Assembly: GCA_006503475.1 (NCBI GenBank)
Contig: RSEH01000216.1
Location: 19,465-83,464 of the forward strand
Direction of reading: 5' to 3'
DNA from: Stentor roeselii
Lineage: Eukaryota > Ciliophora > Heterotrichea > Heterotrichida > Stentoridae
DNA length: 64,000 bases
The notes under the pieces are model-generated. The model saw only the letters and a list, made by a program, of their open reading frames with translations, made no database searches and had not been told where the DNA came from. Positions within the stretch are counted from its first letter, which is position 1; the number at the start of each line of letters is the position of its first letter. Position numbers and translations under genes: made by a program. This document shows, one piece after another, positions 1 through 9,229 of the stretch.

Positions 1-355
1 AAACATGGAAAAGTCTTTTCTATGGTTGATGTTCTGTACAACGTATATACTTGTTTATATCGAAATATACATTTTTAGTCAGGTAATAAGTAATTGTATC
101 TCATTGTGGGTATGATTGGAGTTTAATAGGCTGATCACAAATTTTATAAAAATTGTTATTTTATTCACGCGAAATAATTAAACAGTAATATCTGAACTTT
201 TATTCCAACTATTATCTAAATCTTTAATTTATTCACATAAATCAATCAAGACAGTAATTTTACTGATCTTTTATTCCAATTGTTCATATAAAGTACTATT
301 CTTATTTCCTGAATTAATTCTGCATCCTATTGAAATTTTCCCTTCTTAATATAAG
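1..355. other. intergenic, 5' flank of helicase gene
   Basis: AT-rich sequence without a supportable gene. The last 120 bases before the helicase ATG are pyrimidine-rich on the coding strand, like the 5' flanks of most genes here, and end in an ATATAAG-type context directly before the start codon. Confidence 0.5.
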
Positions 356-3300
356 ATGGATCCTAAGACTTCAGGTATTCTACCATCAACCAAGTTAAAA
401 GAGCGAAAACATGAGATAAAGACAGAAACTTCTTACAATACCACTAAAAGTACCTTCGCAGATGCATTATCTGAAACTCGAAAACAGCGTAATATAGATC
501 CAATAGACAATTTAACAAAGGATTTAAAAGAAAAATACAAAAACACCGACTACATCGACCTAACCGACGAGCCTGTCCGGAACATTGTCTATAATTTAAA
601 TGCAAAAGACCAGTTTAAACCATCTCTTTTCCTCCCAAAACAAATAACTTTCGACGAAATCTGGAAAAACGAGGAAAAACCTCTGAAACCACTTATTCCA
701 AAAGAAGAACCAGTCAGACCACGTCAACTTCCTGAGTCCTTCAGCAGAAAACTCACGAAAAAAGAAAAAGAAGATGAAGCCTTGCTGAATTTAAAGAAAT
801 GGACGAAAAATACTCTAAAAGAAGACCTTCCCCAGAAGCGAAAACAAGAAGAAGAACTAAAAGAAATGATAAAAAAACAAGGAAAAAAATCAATAAAAGA
901 CCAAAACAAAGAATTTCTAGAAACTTTCAATCATTCTACTTTCAGTGTTAACGATTTCATCAAAAATCAGGAAAAAGAACGAATCGCTGCTCAAAAGAGA
1001 GAAAAAGAAAAGATTTCAGCTGAAGAACTCAATTTAAAGCAAAAGAAATACAGAGAAAACATGGAAAATGTAAAAGACTCTGCGCTTCAGTCAAGTTTAA
1101 CTGAAGACCAGCTGCAAGAGCGTGAAAGACTTTTGCGGGCGAGTTTAAAAGACTCGATGTCTGAGTTTTTCAGTTTTATTTTAAGTCTTGACCTTTATAA
1201 CTGCGCAAGAGCAGCGACAGATAAGATTCCGAATTGCTTTAGACATGGTGGCGAGTATATCAATTTTTTCATGCCAGCATTTTTTGAGGAAGTCCGGGCT
1301 GAGATTCTTTCTGCAGTTAATCAGAATAACATGTCGAATTTTTGGAATATTACCTTGGGGATTAACAGGTCTCAAAATGGAATCGACTATCTGGACTATG
1401 AAGACGCCAACCAAAACCGCAGATTTTCAGGAAACTTGCATACTGACGACTTGCTGATGATGATAAAAGAAGACGAAAAGCAAGAAGTCTCAAGGCTGCA
1501 TCCGAGTTTCTCAAAATGGTCAAACCGTCCAAGTTATTTTCTAGGTTTTGTAGAAAAAATCAAAAATAACAACCAAATCGTCTTTCGGGTGTTACCCGGA
1601 GTTGTTGATTATTTATTCGAAGGAGAAAATTTAAACAGCAGAATAAAGGCCAAAGTCTTTATAATCGACTCATGCACTACTCTAATCAGAGAGTTCAAAA
1701 TGATAAGACTTTCTGAATTTTTAGAACTCAGCAGATATCTTTACGAGCCTTCAAAACCACCTCTTTACGACCGTCTTGCAGAAACCAACAGAATTTCAAA
1801 AACCCTTTCAAAATTTTACAACCCTTCCCAAATCGATGCAATTTTAACAGGTTTTAAAATGAGTCAAGGTATATTTTTGTTACAAGGTCCTCCAGGAACA
1901 GGTAAAACTCACACAATTCGAGGACTATTGTCAGTACTTTTCATGAAAAACAACAGAAAAAACAGGATTTTAGTTTGTGCTCCGAGTAACTCAGCAATCG
2001 ATGAAATTGCGAAAAGAGTGGCAGACGAGAAACTTTTTGATATAAACGGTTCAAGGATCGAAGACATAAAACTTGTGAGGATTGTGAGTCAAAATCATAA
2101 CTTGTTCGACATCCGCGAGTCAAAAAAGCCTGAAACGAAAGAAATGCCGGATTCAGTTAAAAAAATCAGTCTTGGAGTGCAAGTCTCAAACCTGCTGAAC
2201 GAGTCTGACTCAGTCATTGAACTTGAAAATATCAAAAAGACAAAAGATGACTTAGATAAAGTTGATGAACTTCTTCAACATTACTTAAAAAACAATGAGG
2301 ATCATTTGAAGATCAAAGAACTTCAAGAAAGAAAGTTTCAATTAACGAAAATATCTTTCAAGCAAAAAAGTTCAAATAAGAAAGCTTTGGACAAGTTGAA
2401 AGAAATAGAACAGTCTATTCTTAATAGTTCTAATGTGGTCTTTACTACGCTTAGTGGAGCTGCAAGTAAAGAATTGGATTTGCCGACATGTGAGTTTGAC
2501 TTCGTGATTATTGATGAGGCCTGTCAGAGTGTTGAGTTGAGTTCGCTGATTCCTTTTCGGTATAAATCAAGAGTCGTCATTTTGGTAGGTGATCCCAGAC
2601 AACTGCCTTCAACGACTTTCAGTCAGGATTCAGGGAAAAACAACTACTCACGGTCGTTGTTCGAACGACTCATGCAGGACGGCTGCAGGGTGAAAATGCT
2701 TGAAATTCAGTACCGCATGGTTCAAGAAATCAGCGAGTTTCCGTCTCACTACTTTTATCAAGGAAGACTTCAAACTCACGAAAACAACGACTTGAGTCTT
2801 GTGCCTTCCTGGATTTCTACTCCTGGGGTCATGATGATGAATCTTTTAACTTCAAGGGAATCAAAGAAAAGCTCCGATACGAGTCTTTCAAATACTCCTG
2901 AATGTGAATTTATCGGAAAACTCTTCACTTTTCTTAAACCAGTTCATGGAAATCGACTTAACATTGGGATTATCACTCCTTATAAGAAACAAGTTAGAAT
3001 AATCAAAGAGTATTTTCAGAAGTTTTATGGAGATCACTGGAAAAATGATGTGGAAATCAACACTGTTGATGGATTTCAAGGAAGAGAAAAAGATGTCATT
3101 GTTTTCTCTGCTGTTCGAAGTGCTGAGTCTATCGGGTTCCTTGCAGATGTGAGAAGGGTCAATGTCGCTATCACTAGAGCCAAATTCGCCTTATGGGTCG
3201 TTGCTTCCAAGTCTTGCCTGGAGAGAAATGAATGTTGGAGCTCTTTTATCAACTACTGTTCCTCAAAAGGAAAACTATTCGACTGTAAGGACTTTAACGA

Positions 3301-3655
3301 GGTATCTGAGTACTTCGATCCAAAAAGTCAAAAAAAGTTAGAATCTTCTTCAAGACCTTTACTAGAAACTCCAAAAAACTCTTATCAGTCATTTCAACCC
3401 CCTCCACAAGTCCCTTCATCTGACCATTCAAAATCCAGTTTGCTTGCAACACCCGAGGCGGATTCAAAACTTGAATCAAATCTACCAACACAAGCTTCTC
3501 AGCCATCAAATCCTAAACCAATCCTCAAACCTTCGCACCACCCTTCAAACTCCTCAAAAATCCAAAACAAATCTCAAATTTTTCAAAACCCTTCCGAAAA
3601 AAATTCCTCAAATGACGCTTCAAAGTTATTCCTTAATATCATATCTCGTAAGTAA
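356..3655 (+). CDS. SEN1/senataxin-like superfamily 1 RNA/DNA helicase
   Basis: 1099-residue UPF1-like SF1B helicase, closest in layout to Sen1/senataxin, which act in transcription termination and R-loop removal in the nucleus. Residues 1-280 are charged, K/E-rich and probably disordered or coiled coil. The helicase core follows: Walker A (QGPPGTGKTHT, about residue 507), a coiled insertion near residues 600-690, Walker B (VIIDEACQS, near 715), motif III (VGDPRQLPS), the QYRM motif, ITPYKKQ, motif V (TVDGFQGREKD) and motif VI (VRRVNVAITRAK, near 940). The last 120 residues are S/P/Q-rich and unstructured. The ATG sits in an ATATAAGATG context and the stop is TAA. The 3' end overlaps the convergent WDR54-like gene by 73 bp. 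Assignment to the SEN1 clade rather than IGHMBP2 or UPF1 rests on motif flavour only. Confidence 0.9.
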   Translation: MDPKTSGILPSTKLKERKHEIKTETSYNTTKSTFADALSETRKQRNIDPIDNLTKDLKEKYKNTDYIDLTDEPVRNIVYNLNAKDQFKPSLFLPKQITFDEIWKNEEKPLKPLIPKEEPVRPRQLPESFSRKLTKKEKEDEALLNLKKWTKNTLKEDLPQKRKQEEELKEMIKKQGKKSIKDQNKEFLETFNHSTFSVNDFIKNQEKERIAAQKREKEKISAEELNLKQKKYRENMENVKDSALQSSLTEDQLQERERLLRASLKDSMSEFFSFILSLDLYNCARAATDKIPNCFRHGGEYINFFMPAFFEEVRAEILSAVNQNNMSNFWNITLGINRSQNGIDYLDYEDANQNRRFSGNLHTDDLLMMIKEDEKQEVSRLHPSFSKWSNRPSYFLGFVEKIKNNNQIVFRVLPGVVDYLFEGENLNSRIKAKVFIIDSCTTLIREFKMIRLSEFLELSRYLYEPSKPPLYDRLAETNRISKTLSKFYNPSQIDAILTGFKMSQGIFLLQGPPGTGKTHTIRGLLSVLFMKNNRKNRILVCAPSNSAIDEIAKRVADEKLFDINGSRIEDIKLVRIVSQNHNLFDIRESKKPETKEMPDSVKKISLGVQVSNLLNESDSVIELENIKKTKDDLDKVDELLQHYLKNNEDHLKIKELQERKFQLTKISFKQKSSNKKALDKLKEIEQSILNSSNVVFTTLSGAASKELDLPTCEFDFVIIDEACQSVELSSLIPFRYKSRVVILVGDPRQLPSTTFSQDSGKNNYSRSLFERLMQDGCRVKMLEIQYRMVQEISEFPSHYFYQGRLQTHENNDLSLVPSWISTPGVMMMNLLTSRESKKSSDTSLSNTPECEFIGKLFTFLKPVHGNRLNIGIITPYKKQVRIIKEYFQKFYGDHWKNDVEINTVDGFQGREKDVIVFSAVRSAESIGFLADVRRVNVAITRAKFALWVVASKSCLERNECWSSFINYCSSKGKLFDCKDFNEVSEYFDPKSQKKLESSSRPLLETPKNSYQSFQPPPQVPSSDHSKSSLLATPEADSKLESNLPTQASQPSNPKPILKPSHHPSNSSKIQNKSQIFQNPSEKNSSNDASKLFLNIISRK

Positions 3656-4578
3656 ACTAAAGACTCTATAATTAATTTAGTTTTGTCATACCCGGCGATT
3701 AACACCCTGTCACCATCAAAGCAGATGCCAGTGAGCAAGGTGTTAGAAATTTCTTTAGAACAGACCAACTCAACTTTCCGGTTTCTGACAGCCCAGGCAG
3801 TGAAGGAGCAGTCTTCAGAGCAAGTCACGAAGATAGGTCGTGTAAGGTGCTTTGAAATTCCAGTGATCCACCTGCTATGTGCCCAGACAACAGCAAGTAA
3901 ACTTTCATCTTTCATGTTAAAAACTCTTATTTCTCCATTTCCAAAAGTGACACATCCGTACTTTTTAACAACCACTGAAGCAGTCGCTGAAACTTTCGGC
4001 CCTTCAACAATAGAAACTTGTCCATTTTGAGTTAAATCAAAGAAACTGCCCTGGCCGTTCTCATGAAAAGCGAGTACTTTTGTGTTATAAGAGCAGAGAC
4101 AAGATACTGGTTCTTGAATTCTGCTGAAGTACGTCGAACGCACTGTGAAGAGATAGTCAGAACTTGGGGAAATCAGAGAAATGCAGCCTTTTGAACTGCC
4201 AATCGCGATGCTTTGCATTGATTCCACTGCGCAGCTTCCAATGAAAAAAGTTTCAGAGTCCGCTGAGGTGATGTCGTCTTTACTCACGTGGCCTAACATT
4301 CGGCTCCCTTCAGCGTTCCAGACTTGAAGTGCTTGGGAAAAGCCGAGAATCAGGTAATAATGGGTGTTTAACTCGATGTAGTTTATGGATAATACTTCTT
4401 CTTCACTTTTGTATTTTACTGTCGATGTTGTTAGACTTTTTGATGAGATTGAATCGGTTGATATTAAAATGATTTGAGGATTCGGCTTCACGTTACTCAC
4501 GTATGCTAGCGTATGGACTGATGTTACCAGGTTGTTGTGCAGGAGAGATGGAGAGACTTGAAGTGATAGGACTTCCAT
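3583..4578 (-). CDS. WDR54-like WD40-repeat protein
   Basis: 331-residue protein with degenerate WD repeats. The C-terminal third is the informative part: a repeat with VTCSEDCSFTAWAV, then LLTGICFDGDRVLIAGYD, which matches the end of animal WDR54 (length there about 334 residues) as I recall it. A scaffold or beta-propeller role is known for the family; the partner is not evident. The start ATG lies in CATAAATTCATGG. It lies 38 bp downstream of PNKP on the same strand. After the AGYD segment, where animal WDR54 soon ends, this frame continues for about 30 residues into the 3' end of the helicase gene on the opposite strand. No 15-base GT-AG intron explains the extension, so the overlap appears real unless the reading frame is wrong there. 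Confidence 0.65.
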   Translation of the reverse strand: MEVLSLQVSPSLLHNNLVTSVHTLAYVSNVKPNPQIILISTDSISSKSLTTSTVKYKSEEEVLSINYIELNTHYYLILGFSQALQVWNAEGSRMLGHVSKDDITSADSETFFIGSCAVESMQSIAIGSSKGCISLISPSSDYLFTVRSTYFSRIQEPVSCLCSYNTKVLAFHENGQGSFFDLTQNGQVSIVEGPKVSATASVVVKKYGCVTFGNGEIRVFNMKDESLLAVVWAHSRWITGISKHLTRPIFVTCSEDCSFTAWAVRNRKVELVCSKEISNTLLTGICFDGDRVLIAGYDKTKLIIESLVYLRDMILRNNFEASFEEFFSEGF

Positions 4579-4616
4579 GAATTTATGAAATGGTTTGAGG
4601 TTTGATGGGAATAGGG

Positions 4617-5837
4617 TTAAGAATAAACGTAACTGAAAAAGAGACGCTCGTCTGACTCGTTTTCGAATGGACCTCCTACTAACTCGATTTCATGTATTTC
4701 TGAGAATCCTTCTGATATCGCTGGACGCTCAAAGTCTTTGAAGAACTTGTGAATCGGCATCGAACCCACACGGCTGCTTAGATGGGATCTGTGGGTGTTT
4801 ACTTGACGAAGGGTATCGAGGTGAAAAGCCATTTCTTTGTCAATCGCGAATACAAAACAACGCACAGGGACTTTAAACTCTTTCGCCACCTTGATATATT
4901 CTGCACGAACCACAGCTGTCGGGTTGGTGTTATCAATGACACAGGATTTTCCTTCCTGTAGAGACTGTCTCATGACCTTCAAGCACCTATCCCTAGATTT
5001 CAGCGTATCATTATTAACACGGGTATAAGCTGATAGATGATTTTTCCAAAAAGTAGACTTTCCAGACCCAGGAGACCCAACAAAAATAACAACTTCAATT
5101 CCACTGCAATCTAACGCCGAGTTATCACTTTCCCCTTTAAAAACCGATCCAGAGTTCTTAATATTCCTTGGATTAATTTCAGGTTCTGGCAGTTCATCCT
5201 TTTCCCCTAAAAAAAACTTTTCAGGTGTTTCAAAAGTGATTCCGATGTTCAAAGCGAATTTCAAGTCAGTATCATTAAAGTCTTTCTTCCTCTTTCCAGT
5301 CGCAGGTCTTCCAGCTGCGTCTCCGACGTACTTGGAAACTGAGAAGTCAATAGTAAGCCCCTCATTTAAATTCTTCACAAAAAAGTCCCACATTGTCGTG
5401 CAGGGCTTTCGGTAATGGTCGTCTGAGCAGCTGACCATTGCAAGGGCTTTGATTCCAAGTTCTGATAAAATTTTCTCGATTTTTCTTTGCATTCCTTTTT
5501 TGTCTTGCTTTCCTTGCTTTATGCCTTTTTGATTTGTGAAGATTACGATTCGGTAACCTTCGCTTTCGAAGGATTGAAGGGTGCTTGCGATGTTTGGGTA
5601 TAGGATTTTCCAGTCATCGTCGTTTATGGGAAAGGTTTTACCTGATTTTGTGAGGATTAGAGTGCTGTCCATGTCAAACCCAAGAACTTTAGTCGAAGGC
5701 TCAGAAGAGAAATTGCAGTACATCAAACCTCCTTGCTCATGCCAGTTTGAAGATGATGGCTGGATTTTATCTTGATTTCGCTTTGAGGGCAGTTCTAAAG
5801 GGTTCACTGATGATTTCTGGTTAGATCTTCTTTTCAT
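4617..5837 (-). CDS. PNKP: bifunctional polynucleotide kinase 3'-phosphatase (PNKP)
   Basis: 406-residue DNA-end-processing enzyme that removes 3' phosphates and phosphorylates 5' hydroxyls before strand-break ligation. The HAD phosphatase domain comes first: FDMDSTLI gives nucleophile Asp55 and acid/base Asp57 (Ser replaces the usual Gly of DxDGT), followed by IVIFTNQKGI and the YVGDAAGR segment. The kinase domain has Walker A GSPGSGKST (near residue 254), VNNDTLKSRDRC and CVIDNTNPT. The FHA domain of vertebrate PNKP is absent, as in yeast and many protists, so recruitment by XRCC1/XRCC4 through FHA is not expected. The start is in TTATAAATG. It precedes the WDR54-like gene by 38 bp on the same strand. 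Confidence 0.93.
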   Translation of the reverse strand: MKRRSNQKSSVNPLELPSKRNQDKIQPSSSNWHEQGGLMYCNFSSEPSTKVLGFDMDSTLILTKSGKTFPINDDDWKILYPNIASTLQSFESEGYRIVIFTNQKGIKQGKQDKKGMQRKIEKILSELGIKALAMVSCSDDHYRKPCTTMWDFFVKNLNEGLTIDFSVSKYVGDAAGRPATGKRKKDFNDTDLKFALNIGITFETPEKFFLGEKDELPEPEINPRNIKNSGSVFKGESDNSALDCSGIEVVIFVGSPGSGKSTFWKNHLSAYTRVNNDTLKSRDRCLKVMRQSLQEGKSCVIDNTNPTAVVRAEYIKVAKEFKVPVRCFVFAIDKEMAFHLDTLRQVNTHRSHLSSRVGSMPIHKFFKDFERPAISEGFSEIHEIELVGGPFENESDERLFFSYVYS

Positions 5838-6244
5838 TTATAAGTGTTGTAAATGGAAATATCAAAGTGATGATAGAAAGATTTGAACATGATTTACTTT
5901 AAATACTAAAGAATTTTAAAGCTGCTTGAATGGAATATGATAAAATTCTGAGGATTTTATAGAATGTTTCTGTGAATTTATTATTTAAATCAAGGGTGTT
6001 TGTAATTCTGAGGTGTAAAAGTCTTTGAATACTGAGCAAGCAGGCTTTAAACTTAGCAGATAAACTATTTGAATGAATTTTTGTATTAAATGATATCTTA
6101 TTTTCATCTAGTACAAAATTTCAAATGATTCTCCCAACTTGATTACTTATATAAATGATTCTCTGCCGACTTGAGAATTGATTAACTTTTTACAAATGAA
6201 TGCAAAAATTCTAAAATAATCTACCTAAGAATTTTATGAACTAA
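5838..6244. other. intergenic, AT-rich
   Basis: 407 bases between two minus-strand genes, holding the 5' flank of PNKP and the 3' flank of the Cys-rich gene. I see no ORF, RNA gene or repeat. Confidence 0.5.
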
Positions 6245-7621
6245 CTATTTATAGACGTTAAATCCCAATCCATCAAAATAAGGAATCCAATGAGGCCAAT
6301 ATTCATATGTCTTATAGTGATACTTTCCAAAACATTTAAATCTTTCAATTCCTTTATCAAGATATTCTGCAAGTTTATTCATGATCAAATGACAAGGAAT
6401 AGAAATCTTATTTCCACAACTTTCAATCGGACACTCAAAAAAGAACTCAAAATAAGCAACTTGATTTTCATACTGATAAAGTTCAAAAAAGTTGTTAATC
6501 TGTTGTATTCCAGTATAAACAATGCACTCAATACAAAAGTTATGATTGCATAAAAATCCCCTAGTTTCATCTTCTTTACCACAATGACTACACAAACTAG
6601 TCAATTTTAGAGTAGAATTCACATGATTTTTTTCATTAAAATTTCTAGGAGATGCTGATTGAAAGTCGATTTTTGGTAGTTTTTTCTGAAGTTTTATTCT
6701 TTTTTTCAATTCAGGTACCTTATCTTTGCCAATTTCGCCAAATATTTGAAGTCTAATTTTATTTGGAGAGGTTGATTTGCCTACTCTAAATTTCTCTGTT
6801 CTCGTAATTTGTTTATTAGAAGGTGTATAATCCCTGTTCTGTGGAATTTTAGCTACATCTTTTTTCTGACTCCCCAAATTTCCTCTTGAAATGGGTCTGG
6901 GAAGTGCTGGGTGTTGAAAAACTTTGACAGCGCCTTGATTCCGATGAGGGCTACTTTTATAGTCATCCTGAAAAATGTTCTTTAAAACAATTTTTGGAGA
7001 ATTTATTTGGAACAATGATGGACTTATTTCATTTATCGGAGGGTTTCTCAGATAATCTCGTCGGCCATCGTCTCCAATCTCTTTATTTTCATTATAATTT
7101 AAATAGTTTCCCATTGGATCGATGTTAACTTTTAAGTCTGGAGACTTAGATACAATTTTTTGTGGATAATTCTTGAAATATGAAGAACATTCGCTACAAC
7201 TTTCAATGATTTTGTAGCTTTTTTTATCTGATAAGAGGAAAAAGTCAAAGCATAAATTGCAGTATTCATGTACTTTGCAAAATCTTTTCACATTTGGAGG
7301 TCTCTTGCATGTTGTGCATTTTAATACTCTTGAATCTATTTCTTTTGATATTGAATCAAAGTAAAGGGAGCAGTAGTCGCAAAATCGAGGTGATTGACTT
7401 GAAATATGCAGGTTTATGCAAGATGTGCAGAATAGGTGGGTTTTGCAATTTGGAGTGTATAGGGTGCCTGCCTGGATTCTGCAAATGGTGCATTGTTTTA
7501 AATGTTGAAGAGAAGATTTAGGAGAATTTACTGTTGATCTTCTTTTGGTTTCTTTTTCGTTTTCTTCTCTTTGATGATTATAAATTTTGGTTTTCACCCT
7601 AGAATTCTGGCGATGTTTCAT
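6245..7621 (-). CDS. Cys-rich RING-like zinc-finger protein, function unknown
   Basis: 458 residues. The N-terminal 150 residues carry several CxxC pairs (CTICRIQAG, HLFCTSC, CDYCSLYF, CTTCKRPP, CNLCFDFF, CSECSSYF) spaced like treble-clef or RING knuckles. The middle (about 160-330) is basic, K/S/P-rich and low in Cys. A second cluster near residue 345 (LCSHCGKEDE, then CNHNFCIEC) fits the C3H-type spacing of a RING finger, followed by CPIESCGNKI. RING proteins are often ubiquitin ligases, but no partner or substrate is evident. Codons are more AT-rich than in flanking housekeeping genes. Start in TTTAAATG. It resembles in style, but not in obvious sequence, the Cys-rich protein at 14165-15604. 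Confidence 0.75.
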   Translation of the reverse strand: MKHRQNSRVKTKIYNHQREENEKETKRRSTVNSPKSSLQHLKQCTICRIQAGTLYTPNCKTHLFCTSCINLHISSQSPRFCDYCSLYFDSISKEIDSRVLKCTTCKRPPNVKRFCKVHEYCNLCFDFFLLSDKKSYKIIESCSECSSYFKNYPQKIVSKSPDLKVNIDPMGNYLNYNENKEIGDDGRRDYLRNPPINEISPSLFQINSPKIVLKNIFQDDYKSSPHRNQGAVKVFQHPALPRPISRGNLGSQKKDVAKIPQNRDYTPSNKQITRTEKFRVGKSTSPNKIRLQIFGEIGKDKVPELKKRIKLQKKLPKIDFQSASPRNFNEKNHVNSTLKLTSLCSHCGKEDETRGFLCNHNFCIECIVYTGIQQINNFFELYQYENQVAYFEFFFECPIESCGNKISIPCHLIMNKLAEYLDKGIERFKCFGKYHYKTYEYWPHWIPYFDGLGFNVYK

Positions 7622-9229
7622 TTAAAGTATTAATAACCCTTGATTAATCTTAGAGGAACTACAGTTATTAGAATTAAAGTTTAATTTTTGGTTCGTTTTT
7701 TTGATTGATTTTAAGATAAAATTATTTGAATAGGTAAAACGATATAAGCTTTAGTTTTTATGAGCACTTTTTAAGCTTAATCTCAAATAGTTTTTATGAT
7801 TATTGAAAAATTTGAGTTTAGTCTGAGATTTTATAAGGTGTTGAAGGACTTTAGAATATAAGCCTATCCTTTAATATAAGTGCATAATTCTTTTATATTT
7901 CATAAGAATTATCAAATAATCTTTAGTAATGATACTACTATTTTGGAATATCATAGAATTATCCTTACTGAAAATTTGTAGTAATTAGTAGAGGAAAACG
8001 ATTTGAAGCCCTTCATCTGAAGGTATAGATATTCGGAGATATCAATCAAAGGTAATAATAAAGTTCACGAAGAGTTTTAATTTCTAAAGTGGTATATTCC
8101 TATGATTAACTTATAAACAATTCAGTAGAGTTTCTTCCAATATTAAAATATTTTTTCATTTAGTGAATTATTTGTGAAAAATTACTAATTCTTTTCAGCC
8201 TATCAGTATTTCATCATTTTAAACGAATTTTTAAAAATATTTGGGTCTTATCTTTGATTTCTCTTGCTATAAAATATCCAAACTAAGCAGAAATAATGAG
8301 TTTTCAGTGATAATACTGTTTGGGTTGTCGTGCCTACTTAGCCTTTAGTATTAATTCACCTCTAAAGGTTGGAGTAACGACTCTCTGATAATAAACAGGA
8401 GGAATGCATATATGGGAAACTACTAGTGTAAATTCGTCTCATAATAGAAAGAATTTAAAATTTACCAAAAGTTTTGAAGTTCCCAAAGTAGTAATGACTG
8501 CTATCATTTATTCGATATTGAGGATAATGGATATTTTTATTTAAATGATTAATTTACAAACTGCTATGCCACAGATTGTATCTGTAATTGCTTCAAAACT
8601 TGAAGTGTTTATGATAATGTGATAAAAGGTTTCAATCGATTAAAAGTTGTTGTAGTGAATATTAAAGAATAGGGTCTGTTTAGCTTTTCATTAGAGATCA
8701 TCATATAGGTTAGGTTATTTTTGTAATTAGCTTAAGATAAACTTAAGATTCTTGAATTTATGGGAACTGAATTACCATTGAACTAAAATATTTCTAATCA
8801 GATCGTCATCAGATAAAATTTAATCAAAATTAGTTCCGATCAGTTTGATAATAAGTTTTTGAATCTTCTTTCAAAAAACTAAAACCTATATGCTAAAACT
8901 ATATATTCATTTATACAACAGATAGAGAACTAAAATCTAAGAATTCTAAATAAAAAGAATGTTATATGATGAGTTTTTTATATATTTAATAATAAATATG
9001 AGATTTCTGACGTCAGAAACTAAATGTTTTAGTTGCATCTGCCAGATTAAATTTTTGTCTATTTCGGAAATCAGAAGCCACATTAAATCACCTAATATTC
9101 ACAAAATAACAAAATTAAAAACCTGCAAACCGAATTTAATCGAAGAAAAGAAGGTTCAAAAAAGACTCAAATGCATAAAGTTATCAAAGCCCTATTTTTA
9201 CTAAAATTATACAATTAATCAAAAGCTTA
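7622..9229. other. long AT-rich divergent intergenic region
   Basis: 1.6 kb between divergently transcribed genes. Composition is strongly AT-rich with only short frames. I see no convincing tRNA, repeat or promoter box beyond AT richness. An 81-codon frame at 8959-9204 is listed under rejected items. Confidence 0.5.

Noticed and set aside
5-115. 36-codon hydrophobic frame (MEKSFLWLMF...) at the left edge
   Set aside because: Short, AT-rich, no flank signature and no continuation; chance open frame.
3649-3663. GTAAGTAAACTAAAG, a perfect 15-nt GT-AG candidate at the helicase stop
   Set aside because: Splicing it would run the helicase frame into WDR54-like antisense sequence without gain of conserved residues; the TAA within it is accepted as the stop.
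8959-9204. 81-codon frame with CFSC and two His, recalling a C2H2 or matrin zinc finger
   Set aside because: Cys/His spacing does not fit the motif well, DNA is AT-rich, and no 15-16 nt GT-AG intron links it to the WD40 gene.
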